From positions 1 through 37,675 of IMG/VR virus record IMGVR_UViG_3300031951_000524: 37,675 nt of DNA. One strand, 5' to 3'. Within the stretch, counting starts at the first letter, position 1. Each line of letters begins with the position of its first letter. The position numbers and the translations under genes are program-made. The notes beneath the pieces were generated by a model that worked only from the letters and a program-made list of their open reading frames with translations, had not been told where the DNA came from and made no database searches. The DNA comes from a virus. Of this stretch, positions 24,998 to 33,972 are shown piece after piece.

Positions 24998-27900
24998 TGG
25001 ACGAAGAGTTCACTGACTTACAAAAACAAGCGATTGCGATCAGCTCCCGTGGTACAAGACTACAGGATCAGGTTGGACGTGATACGAGTGCTGAGGCTGC
25101 TGCCCAGAATCGTTCGCTAGACGCTTCAACAACAGACCTCATTGGACGGGGTTTCCGCTCAATGAATGCTGCTGCTGGTGTAGCACAGTGGGCAGAACGG
25201 AGCTTTACAGTTCCCGATCCAGACTTTGATTTGAACTCCAACTGGGATGCTCTCACGCAGGGCATTCCAGAGGAGTACAAAGACAAATTCAATTCAGTAC
25301 GCAGTATGGAAGAGGGGCAGATGCTCCGTGCAGATATTGTACAGGAGCTTGAAGATCAAGCGGTTCTCGGCGGTGCAGGTGCACGTGGCATGGTCGCTGC
25401 TGGCCTTGCTAGCATCATCGACGTAGATCTTCCCCTTACCTTTCTGAGCGGTGGTTCATACCTCGCTCCAAAGACTGCAAAGTTTATGGCGGAGGCCGGA
25501 TTAGCAGGAACCAAGTTCGCTCGTTCCGCAACCGTGGCCACCGCTGGTTTAGAAGCTGGGGTGCTCACGCAGACAGCGAATACGATTGCTCGCCCTACAG
25601 GGCAGTGGTCTGATATTCCTGATGCTGCTCTAGGCGGACTTGTATTTGGTGGCGCTCTCGGAGCCGTTCTACCAAAGAGCATGTTCCTAGCTGACCAACA
25701 ATTACAGGTAGCACGAGCACAGTTCGAGGCCGCTAAAGCACAGGGCTTTGCTGAACCAAGCTACAAGCCAGTACGCAAAGATCCAGTATTGGATGCGTAT
25801 ATGAAGGACACGAGTAAAGGTGACTCGGTTGGTGCAGCAAGTATGCGTACTGACCAGAACTTCCCGTACATGAAACCAGAAGAGACTGGTGCATGGGTAT
25901 CTCGTATGCAGAAGATGAACGTAGATGATGGATACACCGGAGATCGGTGGGATGTCGGCAACTATTTCAATAGCAATCCAGTATCTCAAGCTGCTAAAGC
26001 AGTATACCGTGGTGTATCTAAGACTCTATTCGCTTCAGACTTTGACCGTCTGTTTAATGCACCCGGAGTTCTTGCTCCGTCATTTGCTGCACGTCTCTTA
26101 GAGAGTCCGAGCGGTGTAGGCCGTATGGTCAATCAGACCAGCGCGAACCTTCTTGATGGCTATACCGCAGCGATCCAAGCTCCTGTAGCCCAACGCTATC
26201 GCCCAGCGTTCTCCAAGTGGTTGAAAGAAACCAAAGACGGAGAACCAACGGAGCTTGCGTGGAATGACAACACAAAGCGCAATAAGTTTGACCGAGAAGT
26301 TCAATTGGAGCTTGCTCACCGTTATCATGACGGGATGAGCAATCCGGCTTCGAGTGCCGCTGTACGTGAAATGGCAGATGCCGTAGACGAGGCAGCAAGC
26401 AACGCAGTGAACGTATATCGCGGCGCTGAAGGAGAGACTCCTGCATTTGGTGCAGAGACTCTGGAGGCACGTCCCGGCTGGTATCGTCAGGTATGGTCAG
26501 GAGCAAACATACAGCAAGCTATCGTCAGAGCACAGACTGAGTTCGGTGCAAAAGATGGTCGTAAGCTTATTGCAGATTCTCTGGCTTTGTCCTACCGTCA
26601 ATTGCATGGTTGGAACGCTAAGGTAGCTAATGCTGTCGCTAACGCGGTAATAAGCCGTGCTCTGGCACATGCAGAAGGTGCTAATACAAGCCTGTTCCGT
26701 ACAATGAACTTTGAAGATGGCGCATATCTACGTGAAATGCTGGAAGGCAACAACTTGGATGGCAAGATCGTTGACGAGTTCATGGAACATATCAAAGGTA
26801 AACTCGCAGAGCGTGGTAAAAACCCTGCCTTGAAGCATCGTAACGACATTGATCCCCGCACTCCTATTGCTGGCACAGATATGACCCTCATGGATCTGCT
26901 AGATACGGATCTGGAAGGAACGTGGTTGCGATACGCTCGTACCGCTGCTGGTTCGTCGGCGTTAGCTCGTAATGGTATACAGTACCATGAGCTTGACAGT
27001 TATCTGTTGGCCATGAATGACGAGATTTCGGCAATGGGTGGTAAACCCTTTGACCAAGAGTTTCTCAAGACACTCAAGACATATTTCTCTGGTAATGCAT
27101 ACGGCGGTGGAGTTAATCCAAACATCCGTAGGCTCAATCTCATCTCCCGCCTATCCCTGCTTAACGGTATGGGATTGACGCAGCTAGGTGAGCTAGGAAA
27201 CACGATTGGTATGGTGCATCTTGATAACTTCTTGGCTACCGCTGGGACAGAAGCTAAAGCAGTGTTCGGTGGAAAACTTCTTCCGGCACACGAACAGCTT
27301 CAGTATCTCGACGGGGCTATCATAGGTGACCATCTAATCAGTGCTCCCCATCGTAGTATGGATGAGATGCGTTTCAGTAGCATGGGTCAGCCGGGTGAAC
27401 TCGGTAACCTTCTCGACACTGCTCTTGCTCGTGGTGCTCGTATCCAAGGATACACGTCTCTGTTCTACAAGACGAACCAATGGATGCAGAACGCTGCTCG
27501 TGCAGGTATGTCACATCGCTTATGGAAACATGCAAATGGTAAGGACACAGGATTCTCAGATCAACGATGGGCGGACTTCGGTTTTGCTAACGGATCTCAA
27601 GAACGAATCTTGAAGTATTTCCGAGACGGTACTGTGGAAGTAAAAGATGGACGTATCTACAGTTATCATCCTGAAAAATGGGATACGAAAGACTGGACAG
27701 ACTTTGCTGCATTCCTCCGTCGTTCAAGCTCACAGGCAGTACAGAAAAACTTCCGTGGTGAAGACGCTTGGTGGATGCATAAAGAAGCAGGGTCATTCCT
27801 GATGCACTTGAAGTCATTCACATTCACAGCACTTCATAAACAACTCATCCGTAACATGCGCCTTGCTGATCCAGAATCAGTCGGCACATTCTTTTGGGGC

Positions 27901-28488
27901 TTAGGAACTGCTGCTGGTGCTTTTGCTGCACGGCAATACACATCAGGCAACCAAGAGAAATTAGATGGCGAGAAGCTGGTAAAGGGTATGCTCAACTACA
28001 GTAGCATTACCTCTCCTGTCATTCAATTCAGTGACCCTGCTATGGGTATTCTTGGATTGAGCGACTACCAGATTGGTAACTTCCAAGGTGCTGGTCGTAT
28101 GGGTGCAAGTACAGACTTGTTATCTATGCCAGCACAGTTCAATGTTGTGAACCGCCTTGCTAAGATCCCTGCTGCTGGTGTACGTGCCGCTACAGGTGAT
28201 ATGACAAGCAATGACGTGTACGCTTTACAGGCTACGCCTCTGGTAGGAAACATCTATGGCATGGGTTACCTTGCAAATGCAATGCGAGCCGACATCAATA
28301 GTCGCAAGAAAGAGCAAGTCAAGGTAGACATGAAAGACAAAGAGGATAAACCTCCAGTCAAGTTGATAGACAAACCATCTGAGACTCCAGTAGAGCCTAA
28401 ACAGAAGAAAGACACTGAATCTAAAGAAGATTCCGCTACTTCAGTAGATCTACTGAATAGCGTGGTTAAATCGGGTGGTGGGCAGTAA
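24997..28488 (+). CDS. Large internal virion protein (T7 gp16-like, without transglycosylase domain)
   Basis: A 1163-residue core protein, shorter than T7 gp16 (1318), which has an N-terminal transglycosylase that is missing here. Long hydrophobic Gly/Ala stretches (GAGARGMVAAGLASIIDVDLPLTF and ALGGLVFGGALGAVLPKSMF around residues 125-228) could cross the inner membrane during ejection. The C-terminus is a charged, disordered tail (DKEDKPPVKLIDKPSE). After ejection, proteins of this family form the DNA channel through periplasm and inner membrane. The assignment rests on order, size and composition. The stop is followed by promoter-like copy 3. Confidence 0.83.
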   Translation: MDEEFTDLQKQAIAISSRGTRLQDQVGRDTSAEAAAQNRSLDASTTDLIGRGFRSMNAAAGVAQWAERSFTVPDPDFDLNSNWDALTQGIPEEYKDKFNSVRSMEEGQMLRADIVQELEDQAVLGGAGARGMVAAGLASIIDVDLPLTFLSGGSYLAPKTAKFMAEAGLAGTKFARSATVATAGLEAGVLTQTANTIARPTGQWSDIPDAALGGLVFGGALGAVLPKSMFLADQQLQVARAQFEAAKAQGFAEPSYKPVRKDPVLDAYMKDTSKGDSVGAASMRTDQNFPYMKPEETGAWVSRMQKMNVDDGYTGDRWDVGNYFNSNPVSQAAKAVYRGVSKTLFASDFDRLFNAPGVLAPSFAARLLESPSGVGRMVNQTSANLLDGYTAAIQAPVAQRYRPAFSKWLKETKDGEPTELAWNDNTKRNKFDREVQLELAHRYHDGMSNPASSAAVREMADAVDEAASNAVNVYRGAEGETPAFGAETLEARPGWYRQVWSGANIQQAIVRAQTEFGAKDGRKLIADSLALSYRQLHGWNAKVANAVANAVISRALAHAEGANTSLFRTMNFEDGAYLREMLEGNNLDGKIVDEFMEHIKGKLAERGKNPALKHRNDIDPRTPIAGTDMTLMDLLDTDLEGTWLRYARTAAGSSALARNGIQYHELDSYLLAMNDEISAMGGKPFDQEFLKTLKTYFSGNAYGGGVNPNIRRLNLISRLSLLNGMGLTQLGELGNTIGMVHLDNFLATAGTEAKAVFGGKLLPAHEQLQYLDGAIIGDHLISAPHRSMDEMRFSSMGQPGELGNLLDTALARGARIQGYTSLFYKTNQWMQNAARAGMSHRLWKHANGKDTGFSDQRWADFGFANGSQERILKYFRDGTVEVKDGRIYSYHPEKWDTKDWTDFAAFLRRSSSQAVQKNFRGEDAWWMHKEAGSFLMHLKSFTFTALHKQLIRNMRLADPESVGTFFWGLGTAAGAFAARQYTSGNQEKLDGEKLVKGMLNYSSITSPVIQFSDPAMGILGLSDYQIGNFQGAGRMGASTDLLSMPAQFNVVNRLAKIPAAGVRAATGDMTSNDVYALQATPLVGNIYGMGYLANAMRADINSRKKEQVKVDMKDKEDKPPVKLIDKPSETPVEPKQKKDTESKEDSATSVDLLNSVVKSGGGQ

Positions 28489-28505
28489 TGCTCACCTCCC
28501 TACCC

Positions 28506-28528
28506 TAACCTCCTCCATACCTAGTATA
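28506..28528 (+). promoter_or_regulatory. Candidate phage RNA-polymerase promoter, copy 3
   Basis: TAACCTCCTCCATACCTAGT followed by ATA matches copies 1 and 2 except for one C for T and the bases after CCTAGTA. It lies in the 65-base gap between the last core protein and the tail fibre gene, with ATG 28554 downstream. T7 also has a late promoter before its fibre gene 17. The bases just past the core differ from the other copies, so strength may differ. Confidence 0.72.
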
Positions 28529-28553
28529 CAAACATTTACGCTAAGGAGAAGAT

Positions 28554-30029
28554 ATGGCGTTTAGTATTATTCAGACCACCGCAACAGGTGCGACGAATGC
28601 CTTCCCCATTAACTTCACCCTCGGCTTCAACAACCGTAATGAAGTTACCTGCCAAGTCAACGATGAAGTCGATGGCCTTGGTGACCCAGTGTACCGTGCC
28701 CTTGATTGGGTAAATGACGGACTGGTAAACGTATTACCAGCTACGCTGATCCCAGCCTCAACAAAGGTGGTGTTCAAGCGCACAATTAATAAAACTGCTC
28801 TCGCACACGACTACGCGAATGGCGAAGCTATCGACGAGATCAATCTCGATGAGAGCAATAAACAGAATTTAATGGCGATCCACGAGCTATTCGATGGACG
28901 CTTCACAAGTGCCTTACAACAAGACTTGGATATGGGTACTCACAAGATAACCAACCTTGTACCCGGCTCTAACCCAACGGACGCTGTAACCTTCGGCCAA
29001 TTGAATGGCTTGAGTGGTGGCGCTGGCAATGGCCTGTTCTTAGACGTAGGTGGCACACAGGTGCAGGATGATTCGCTGCTGTGGGATACCACAGCTATGA
29101 AATTCATCCGGCGCTCTATTACCTACTTGAAGACTCAATTAGGAATCTCCGCTTTCGGTTCTAGTCTTATTTCGTCTGCTAACGCATTGGCAGCACGAAT
29201 AACTCTTGGGATATCCGGAATATCTTCCACTGCGGAAACCACAACTGTTGGAGCGAGTATCGCTCTTGCAGAAGGCACAAACAATGGTACAAACACTCTT
29301 TCGTTGAAGGCTGCTGATTCATTGCCAGCAAACATTGTGCTTGTAGGCACTGTAGGCGGGAACGTGGTTACTGAGTCTGGGACACAGACGTTAAGCGGCA
29401 AGACCATGGATTTTGGGTCGAACACGTTTTCTGGGTTTCCTTATTTTACTAATGTGGTCCAGCAGCGGTTTACCGCCAGCGGCACCTATACCCCAACCGC
29501 AGGAATGAAATATTGCATTGTCGAAGCTGTCGGTGGCGGTGGCGGCGGCGGCGGTGGCAATGCAAGCGGCTGCGGGGCAGGAGGCGGCTCCGGTGGATAT
29601 TCTCGGTCACGTTTTGATGCGGCAGCTATTGGCGCATCTAAAGCCGTTGTTATCGGCGCGGCAGGGACGGGCGGTGCTGTGGCAACTAACGGAACAGCCG
29701 GGGGTACGACTACTTTAGGTGGAACATTGCTCACAGCAATAGGAGGGCCTCTTGGTTTTGGTACGGCAGGGTCTAATGCCGCAGGTAGTGATACTGCTGC
29801 TGCCGGAACAGGCGGTTTAGCTGTGGGCGGCTCAGCGGGAACGGCAGGGTCCCTTATGGGAGGTAACGGCGGCAACTCCTTCTTTGGTGGGGGTGGAGGC
29901 GCTGGCGCTGCTGGCGCTGCTGGGAAGCCTGCTGCTGCGAATACAGGCGGCGGGGGCGGAGGTGGTTCTGGCCCATCTGCAGGCGGTGCAGGCGCGGCTG
30001 GCCTTATGGTTATCACGGAATACATATAA
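28554..30029 (+). CDS. Tail fibre protein with T7 gp17-like N-terminus and glycine-rich C-terminus
   Basis: A 491-residue fibre. Residues 1-~150 resemble the T7 gp17 N-terminal tail-attachment domain (ATNAFPINFTLGFNNRNEVTCQV, KRTINKTALAHDYANG, DESNKQNLMAIHELFDGRF). A short linker follows, with NPTDAVTFGQLN. From about residue 300 (FTASGTYTPTAGMKYCIVEAVGGGGGG) the protein becomes a Gly-rich domain with long Gly and Gly-Ala runs. It ends MVITEYI, a common phage Gly-rich tip that may bind the receptor. The codon style changes after ~29400 toward GGC/GGG/GCG-rich, suggesting an exchanged tip. AAGGAGAAG precedes ATG 28554. Confidence 0.9.
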   Translation: MAFSIIQTTATGATNAFPINFTLGFNNRNEVTCQVNDEVDGLGDPVYRALDWVNDGLVNVLPATLIPASTKVVFKRTINKTALAHDYANGEAIDEINLDESNKQNLMAIHELFDGRFTSALQQDLDMGTHKITNLVPGSNPTDAVTFGQLNGLSGGAGNGLFLDVGGTQVQDDSLLWDTTAMKFIRRSITYLKTQLGISAFGSSLISSANALAARITLGISGISSTAETTTVGASIALAEGTNNGTNTLSLKAADSLPANIVLVGTVGGNVVTESGTQTLSGKTMDFGSNTFSGFPYFTNVVQQRFTASGTYTPTAGMKYCIVEAVGGGGGGGGGNASGCGAGGGSGGYSRSRFDAAAIGASKAVVIGAAGTGGAVATNGTAGGTTTLGGTLLTAIGGPLGFGTAGSNAAGSDTAAAGTGGLAVGGSAGTAGSLMGGNGGNSFFGGGGGAGAAGAAGKPAAANTGGGGGGGSGPSAGGAGAAGLMVITEYI

Positions 30030-30583
30030 TGTTATTTGTGATATATCTAGTTATAACTGGTCTTCTTGTGCGTGCTGATGGATGGGGAACAGATAACCCC
30101 AAATTGCAGCCATTAGCCAAGTTTTTTGACGTATGGACGTGCGCTTCACTATTTACTTTACTCAGTACCAGCCTATTCGGCGTATATACTGGTCTAGCTT
30201 CTGGTGCAGCATTCTTCATCTATCGCTTATCCGGCTTTGACGGATGGAAGAACTGGAAGAACATGTATTGGCGTGGACTGTGGACATCTGCGATTGGTTT
30301 TACACTAGTCTCGATAGTAGTTCACGGCCATGCTGCCTACGGTCTTCTGGCTATTCCGTTCTCGGCTATCTACATGCTGATCTACAGCGGCGCTCATAAT
30401 TACCTACCTGAGAATATCGGTGGGTTCAATAAGCACGTTTGGGTAGAACATTCCTCAGGATGGGTCTTTGGATCATTCCTCGTATTCATTATCTCTAGTA
30501 CAGGATTCCTATGTACCAACATTTACGCGACCAGTGGGCTGACCTTCTTATCTTTGCTGGGTTATCCTTCGTGTTCGCTTTAA
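30029..30583 (+). CDS. Multi-pass membrane protein of unknown function
   Basis: A 184-residue protein with about four to five hydrophobic segments (residues 1-14, ~36-65, ~88-122 and ~143-170). It has a His- and Trp-containing loop (IGGFNKHVWVEHSSGW). It starts in a TAATG overlap with the tail fibre. The last 73 bases also encode the start of the probable holin in another frame. I do not recognise a family. Its place directly before the holin suggests a lysis or membrane role, perhaps an antiholin-like or superinfection-exclusion protein, but nothing in the sequence proves this. Confidence 0.65.
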   Translation: MLFVIYLVITGLLVRADGWGTDNPKLQPLAKFFDVWTCASLFTLLSTSLFGVYTGLASGAAFFIYRLSGFDGWKNWKNMYWRGLWTSAIGFTLVSIVVHGHAAYGLLAIPFSAIYMLIYSGAHNYLPENIGGFNKHVWVEHSSGWVFGSFLVFIISSTGFLCTNIYATSGLTFLSLLGYPSCSL

Positions 30584-30840
30584 CTAAACTGGTACTTGCA
30601 CCTGAGTCCCAAAGTCTGCGAGTATCCATGATTACCATTCTCATCGGTGTTATCATTGGTACAGTAACAGGTGGACTTGCACTCAGTCTTGGCTGGGGCG
30701 ATTATGTCGCTCTGTCATGTTCGAGTTTCGCTAGTCTGTTATCCCGCGACTTTGTCGTAGGCGTACTTAACAACAAGGGCTTCCTTGGGCATCTGCTCAA
30801 ACAAGCCGCTGAGAACTTGACAAATAAAGTAACCAAATAA
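30511..30840 (+). CDS. Probable holin
   Basis: A 109-residue protein with two to three membrane segments (residues ~12-30, ~39-63, ~68-82) and a basic C-terminal tail (GHLLKQAAENLTNKVTK). This is the size and layout of a phage class I holin. RVSMITILIGVIIGTVTGGLALSLGWGDYVA and SRDFVVGVLNNKG are the main family-like stretches. ATG 30511 has AGGA 7 bases upstream but lies 73 bases inside the preceding gene. It ends one base into the terminase small subunit gene. It would open the inner membrane to release the endolysin encoded at 33560, about 3 kb away. The call is from topology and context. Confidence 0.65.
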   Translation: MYQHLRDQWADLLIFAGLSFVFALTKLVLAPESQSLRVSMITILIGVIIGTVTGGLALSLGWGDYVALSCSSFASLLSRDFVVGVLNNKGFLGHLLKQAAENLTNKVTK

Positions 30841-31169
30841 TGCAAGCTACTGACAAAGAGCTAGGTGAGCTACATAGAAAAGTAGCACGACAACTAGCTG
30901 TACAATTAGAACAAGCTGACAAGGCTCAACGTCTCCTTGCCCGTAAGGGTGAAGAGGATTGGGAAGCCGAAGTTTGTGAGTTCCTCTTGACGTGCTCTAC
31001 TGCTTCGCCAGCCTTGCTGACGATTGCAGCAAAGTTCCTCAAGGACAACGACATTACATGTCAGGTAGAAGACTCAAAAGAAATGAGCGACCTAGACAAA
31101 CGATTAGCTGCAAAGCGTGAACGCAAGGCGGTAGGTAATGTCATACCACTTCTCTCTGAAGACGAGTAG
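30840..31169 (+). CDS. Terminase small subunit (T7 gp18-like DNA maturase A)
   Basis: A 109-residue protein (T7 gp18 is 89) directly before the large terminase. The helical sequence with SPALLTIAAKFLKDNDI followed by an acidic short linker and a basic segment (RLAAKRERKAVG) is typical of the podoviral small subunit. It should recognise phage DNA and load the motor. The gene overlaps the upstream stop by one base (TAATG). A 68-base gap holding a strong hairpin separates it from the large subunit. Confidence 0.82.
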   Translation: MQATDKELGELHRKVARQLAVQLEQADKAQRLLARKGEEDWEAEVCEFLLTCSTASPALLTIAAKFLKDNDITCQVEDSKEMSDLDKRLAAKRERKAVGNVIPLLSEDE

Positions 31170-31177
31170 CATTTACA

Positions 31178-31213
31178 GTGGCACCCTGACTTCTATAGGG
31201 TGACGGGTGCCAC
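31178..31213 (+). promoter_or_regulatory. Hairpin with competing stems before large terminase gene
   Basis: A perfect 9-pair inverted repeat, GTGGCACCC (31178-31186) with GGGTGCCAC (31205-31213), spans an 18-base loop. The loop holds AGGGTG (31197-31202), which can pair instead with CACCCT (31182-31187), so two structures compete. No T-run follows, so it is unlikely to be a simple terminator. It may be an RNase-processing site or a translational switch for the terminase gene, whose AAGG site and ATG 31238 lie just downstream. Confidence 0.5.
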
Positions 31214-31237
31214 GATAAATTCTATAAGGACTCAAAC

Positions 31238-33040
31238 ATGCCACTACTCGAAGACAAAGACCTCGCTGAACAGCGGTGGTCGGATTTAGAAAAGTTGCAG
31301 GAGCATTACGCAAAGTTTGAGGATTTCCTCTATGACGTAATCACTGATGTACTGGGATTCCAGTGCACATGGCTCCAGCTTGACATCGCAAACTACTTAG
31401 CCGAAGGGCCGAAGTACAAGATGATCCAAGCGCAACGTGGACAGGCCAAAACAACCATTACCGCAGCGTATGCTGTATGGCGGTTGATACATGATCCACG
31501 GACTCGCATTCTCATCATCTCGGCAGGTTCCGATATGGCTACAGAGATCGCCAACTGGGTGATCCAAATGATTATGCATATGCCTGAGCTTGAATGCTTA
31601 CGCCCAGACACCTCATTCGGGGATCGCTCAAGCGTGAAAGCATTCGACGTTCACCATTCGCTCAAAGGCGCAGAGAAATCTCCGTCTGTTGCTTGCGTAG
31701 GCATTACATCGAACCTGCAAGGAAAACGAGCTGACGTTCTGATTGCGGATGATATTGAATCCGGCAAGAACAGCCAGACCGCTACCCAACGTGAGCGCCT
31801 TGCTCACTTGACTAAAGATTTCACGTCGATATGTTCGACTGGGGATATTATTTATCTCGGTACGCCGCAGAATAACGACTCCGTATACAACTCCCTCCCT
31901 TCACGTGGATTCGAGGTGCGTATCTGGACTGGTCGCTATCCTACTGCGGAGGAGCTTAGTAACTATAGCTCCTTCCTCGCCCCAGCCTTGCGGCGTAGGC
32001 TGGAACAAGACCCAAGCCTAATGACAGGTGGTGGGCCAACTGGTGATCGTGGACAACCCACTGACCCAGACATGCTTGATGAAGACACTCTCTGTGCAAA
32101 AGAGATAGACCAAGGTAAAGCGTACTTCCAACTCCAGCACATGCTTGACACTAAGCTGATGGACGAAGACCGTTACCCACTCAAGGCACGTTCAATTGTA
32201 TTCATGCCGATTCCTAAAGAGTCTGCTCCGTTGATTGTCAACTGGGCTGCATTGGAATCAAATCGCATACATCCTCCACAAGGCTTCCCATTGCAGGAGG
32301 CATACTACGCTGCTCAAGGTGGCGGAGAAGAGTTCGGCGCGTTTGCCGGATGTCATATGTACGTCGATCCGGCAGGTGGTGGTAAGAATGGGGATGAACT
32401 AGCATACGCTGTAACCAAGTTCCTTGGTGGTCGCGTGTTCCTAGTTGACTTCGGAGGTACACCCGGAGGCTACACTGACGATAAGCTTAACTGGCTTACG
32501 CAGGTAGTGCTCAAGTGGAAACCTAATCTTGTACAGATCGAGGAGAACTTCGGTAAAGGCGCGTTCCAACGTGTCTGGACTCCGACCCTTCACGCTGCCC
32601 TCAAGAAGATCAACCACACCTGTGGTATTGAAGAGGTATGGGAATCCGGCCAGAAAGAACTGCGCGTCATTGACGCGCTAGAACCTATGATTGGTAGCAA
32701 TCGTCTAGTGATCGACCCAGAGTTAATCACGAAAGACTGGAACTCTGTACAGAAATACCCAGTGGAGAAACGTGCTACCTTCAGCTTCTTCTTCCAACTG
32801 TCCCGCATCACGCGGGATAAAGGTGCCTTAATCCACGACGATAGACTCGACGCGGTGGCTGGCTCCTGTCGCTATTGGGTAGATGCTCTTGCACAAGATG
32901 CCGCTAAAATGGCAGCAAAGGCAAAGACCGAGCAATGGAAGAAACTGATAAGCAATCCTTTAGGTAACGGGCGTAAGATCCCCGGCATGAATGGAGTGCA
33001 ACCCTTGAACGCATTTAACAAGTTTAGACGGAAGACATAA
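31238..33040 (+). CDS. Terminase large subunit (T7 gp19-like packaging ATPase/nuclease)
   Basis: A 600-residue packaging motor (T7 gp19 is 586). Walker A is QRGQAKTT with Lys71, a variant like that of T7 gp19. Walker B is VLIADDIES (Asp171-Asp172), and the coupling region follows in IYLGTPQNNDSVYN. The C-terminal RNase H-like nuclease shows CHMYVDPAGGGKNGDE, IEENFGKGAF and HDDRLDAVAG acidic clusters. It drives DNA into the prohead through the portal and cuts concatemers at the genome ends. The gene starts after a 68-base gap holding a hairpin and ends one base before the next gene. Confidence 0.94.
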   Translation: MPLLEDKDLAEQRWSDLEKLQEHYAKFEDFLYDVITDVLGFQCTWLQLDIANYLAEGPKYKMIQAQRGQAKTTITAAYAVWRLIHDPRTRILIISAGSDMATEIANWVIQMIMHMPELECLRPDTSFGDRSSVKAFDVHHSLKGAEKSPSVACVGITSNLQGKRADVLIADDIESGKNSQTATQRERLAHLTKDFTSICSTGDIIYLGTPQNNDSVYNSLPSRGFEVRIWTGRYPTAEELSNYSSFLAPALRRRLEQDPSLMTGGGPTGDRGQPTDPDMLDEDTLCAKEIDQGKAYFQLQHMLDTKLMDEDRYPLKARSIVFMPIPKESAPLIVNWAALESNRIHPPQGFPLQEAYYAAQGGGEEFGAFAGCHMYVDPAGGGKNGDELAYAVTKFLGGRVFLVDFGGTPGGYTDDKLNWLTQVVLKWKPNLVQIEENFGKGAFQRVWTPTLHAALKKINHTCGIEEVWESGQKELRVIDALEPMIGSNRLVIDPELITKDWNSVQKYPVEKRATFSFFFQLSRITRDKGALIHDDRLDAVAGSCRYWVDALAQDAAKMAAKAKTEQWKKLISNPLGNGRKIPGMNGVQPLNAFNKFRRKT

Positions 33041-33041
33041 C

Positions 33042-33560
33042 ATGGCTAATAACAAGAATAAACCTGTGGCTCCTGTAGCCGCAGAAAAACAAACTGATAC
33101 TGTTGAGGCTGTACTGGCCGAGACTGTAACCGCTGAAGACGGTACTGTCATTGAAGCTGGCACGGAAGTCCTCGTAGATGCCAAAGAATTGGTCACTGAA
33201 GAGGCTGCACCTGCTGAAGCTACTACCCCTGCTGAGGTAGTCAAAGAAGCTGCTCCTGTAGCGGTTCCGGCTGGCCCAGTGGTATCCCACAACCCTACTT
33301 TTATCCAGTGGCCAACTGACCCTTGGGGCATGACTGCTGAACTCAAAGACACTATCGTGCGTTTGGCTTCTCGCATTCAAGGCGCTGAAGACAAGAAGCG
33401 TCTAGCGGATGCTGCGCTTGCTGTGGGTATCGCCCACCTTGAAGCTAAGTTCCTCATTGACGCTAAAGTGCGTGAAGACGCTATTGCGGCTGTTGTAGCT
33501 GAGAACGAAGCCAAACAAGCTATCGAAGAGACCATTGCCGCTCAAGGCGAATTGTTCTAA
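33042..33560 (+). CDS. Unknown Ala/Glu/Val-rich protein after terminase
   Basis: A 172-residue protein I do not recognise. The first ~85 residues are low-complexity (TEEAAPAEATTPAEVVKEAA), likely disordered. Residues ~90-170 are a compact helical region opening HNPTFIQWPTDPWGMTAELKDTIVRLASRIQ and rich in Ala, Glu and Lys. It may be a virion-associated or capsid-binding protein with a flexible arm, but there is no direct evidence. It sits directly between terminase and endolysin and overlaps the endolysin start by one base. Confidence 0.65.
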   Translation: MANNKNKPVAPVAAEKQTDTVEAVLAETVTAEDGTVIEAGTEVLVDAKELVTEEAAPAEATTPAEVVKEAAPVAVPAGPVVSHNPTFIQWPTDPWGMTAELKDTIVRLASRIQGAEDKKRLADAALAVGIAHLEAKFLIDAKVREDAIAAVVAENEAKQAIEETIAAQGELF

Positions 33561-33964
33561 TGCAGACCAAAGGCATTCGACTTAACAACCCCGGTAATAT
33601 AGAACGTGGTGCTAAGTGGAAGGGACTCTCGGATGTACAATCCGATCCTCGGTTCTGTTCGTTTACTGATCCTGAGTACGGCATTCGGGCTTTATGTAAA
33701 GTTCTGCTGACCTATCAGCGTAAGTACAACATCACGACCATCCACGGTATGATTAACCGATGGGCACCACCGCACGAGAATCCTACCGCTGCTTACGTGT
33801 CAAACGTAGCGAAGTGGTCTGGCTTTGGTGCAAAGGTTCCTGTTGATCTAAGTAAACGCGAGAACTTGGCTAAGATCGCTAAAGCAATCATCCGCCAAGA
33901 AAATGGAGTACAACCGTACTCTGACGACCTTATTCTTATGGGTGTCGATCTTGCACTAAACTAG
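33560..33964 (+). CDS. Endolysin (muramidase/transglycosylase, GIRLNNPGNIE family)
   Basis: A 134-residue peptidoglycan hydrolase of the small phage lysozyme family. The key pattern is GIRLNNPGNIE, then W-x-G, then DPRFCSFTDPEYGIRAL, then LLTYQRKYN, and IINRWAPPxEN-like (MINRWAPPHENPTAAYV). Family members are often annotated as phi6 P5-like structural lysozymes or endolysins; this is from memory. No signal peptide or membrane anchor is visible, so it would rely on the holin at 30511. The spanin genes follow immediately, which makes an endolysin role most likely. The exact bond cut (glycosidic or peptide) is not visible. Confidence 0.82.
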   Translation: MQTKGIRLNNPGNIERGAKWKGLSDVQSDPRFCSFTDPEYGIRALCKVLLTYQRKYNITTIHGMINRWAPPHENPTAAYVSNVAKWSGFGAKVPVDLSKRENLAKIAKAIIRQENGVQPYSDDLILMGVDLALN

Positions 33965-33972
33965 GAACTAAA

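Noticed and set aside
29486-30025. Minus-strand 179-residue Pro/Ala-rich frame opposite the tail fibre tip
   Set aside because: It is the mirror of Gly-rich coding sequence (Gly codons read as Pro/Ala on the other strand), with no start context and no other minus-strand genes.
31189-31204. CTATAGGGTGAC, similar to T7/SP6 promoter initiation regions
   Set aside because: It lies within the loop and arm of the hairpin, lacks the upstream promoter part, and the phage has its own different repeated element.
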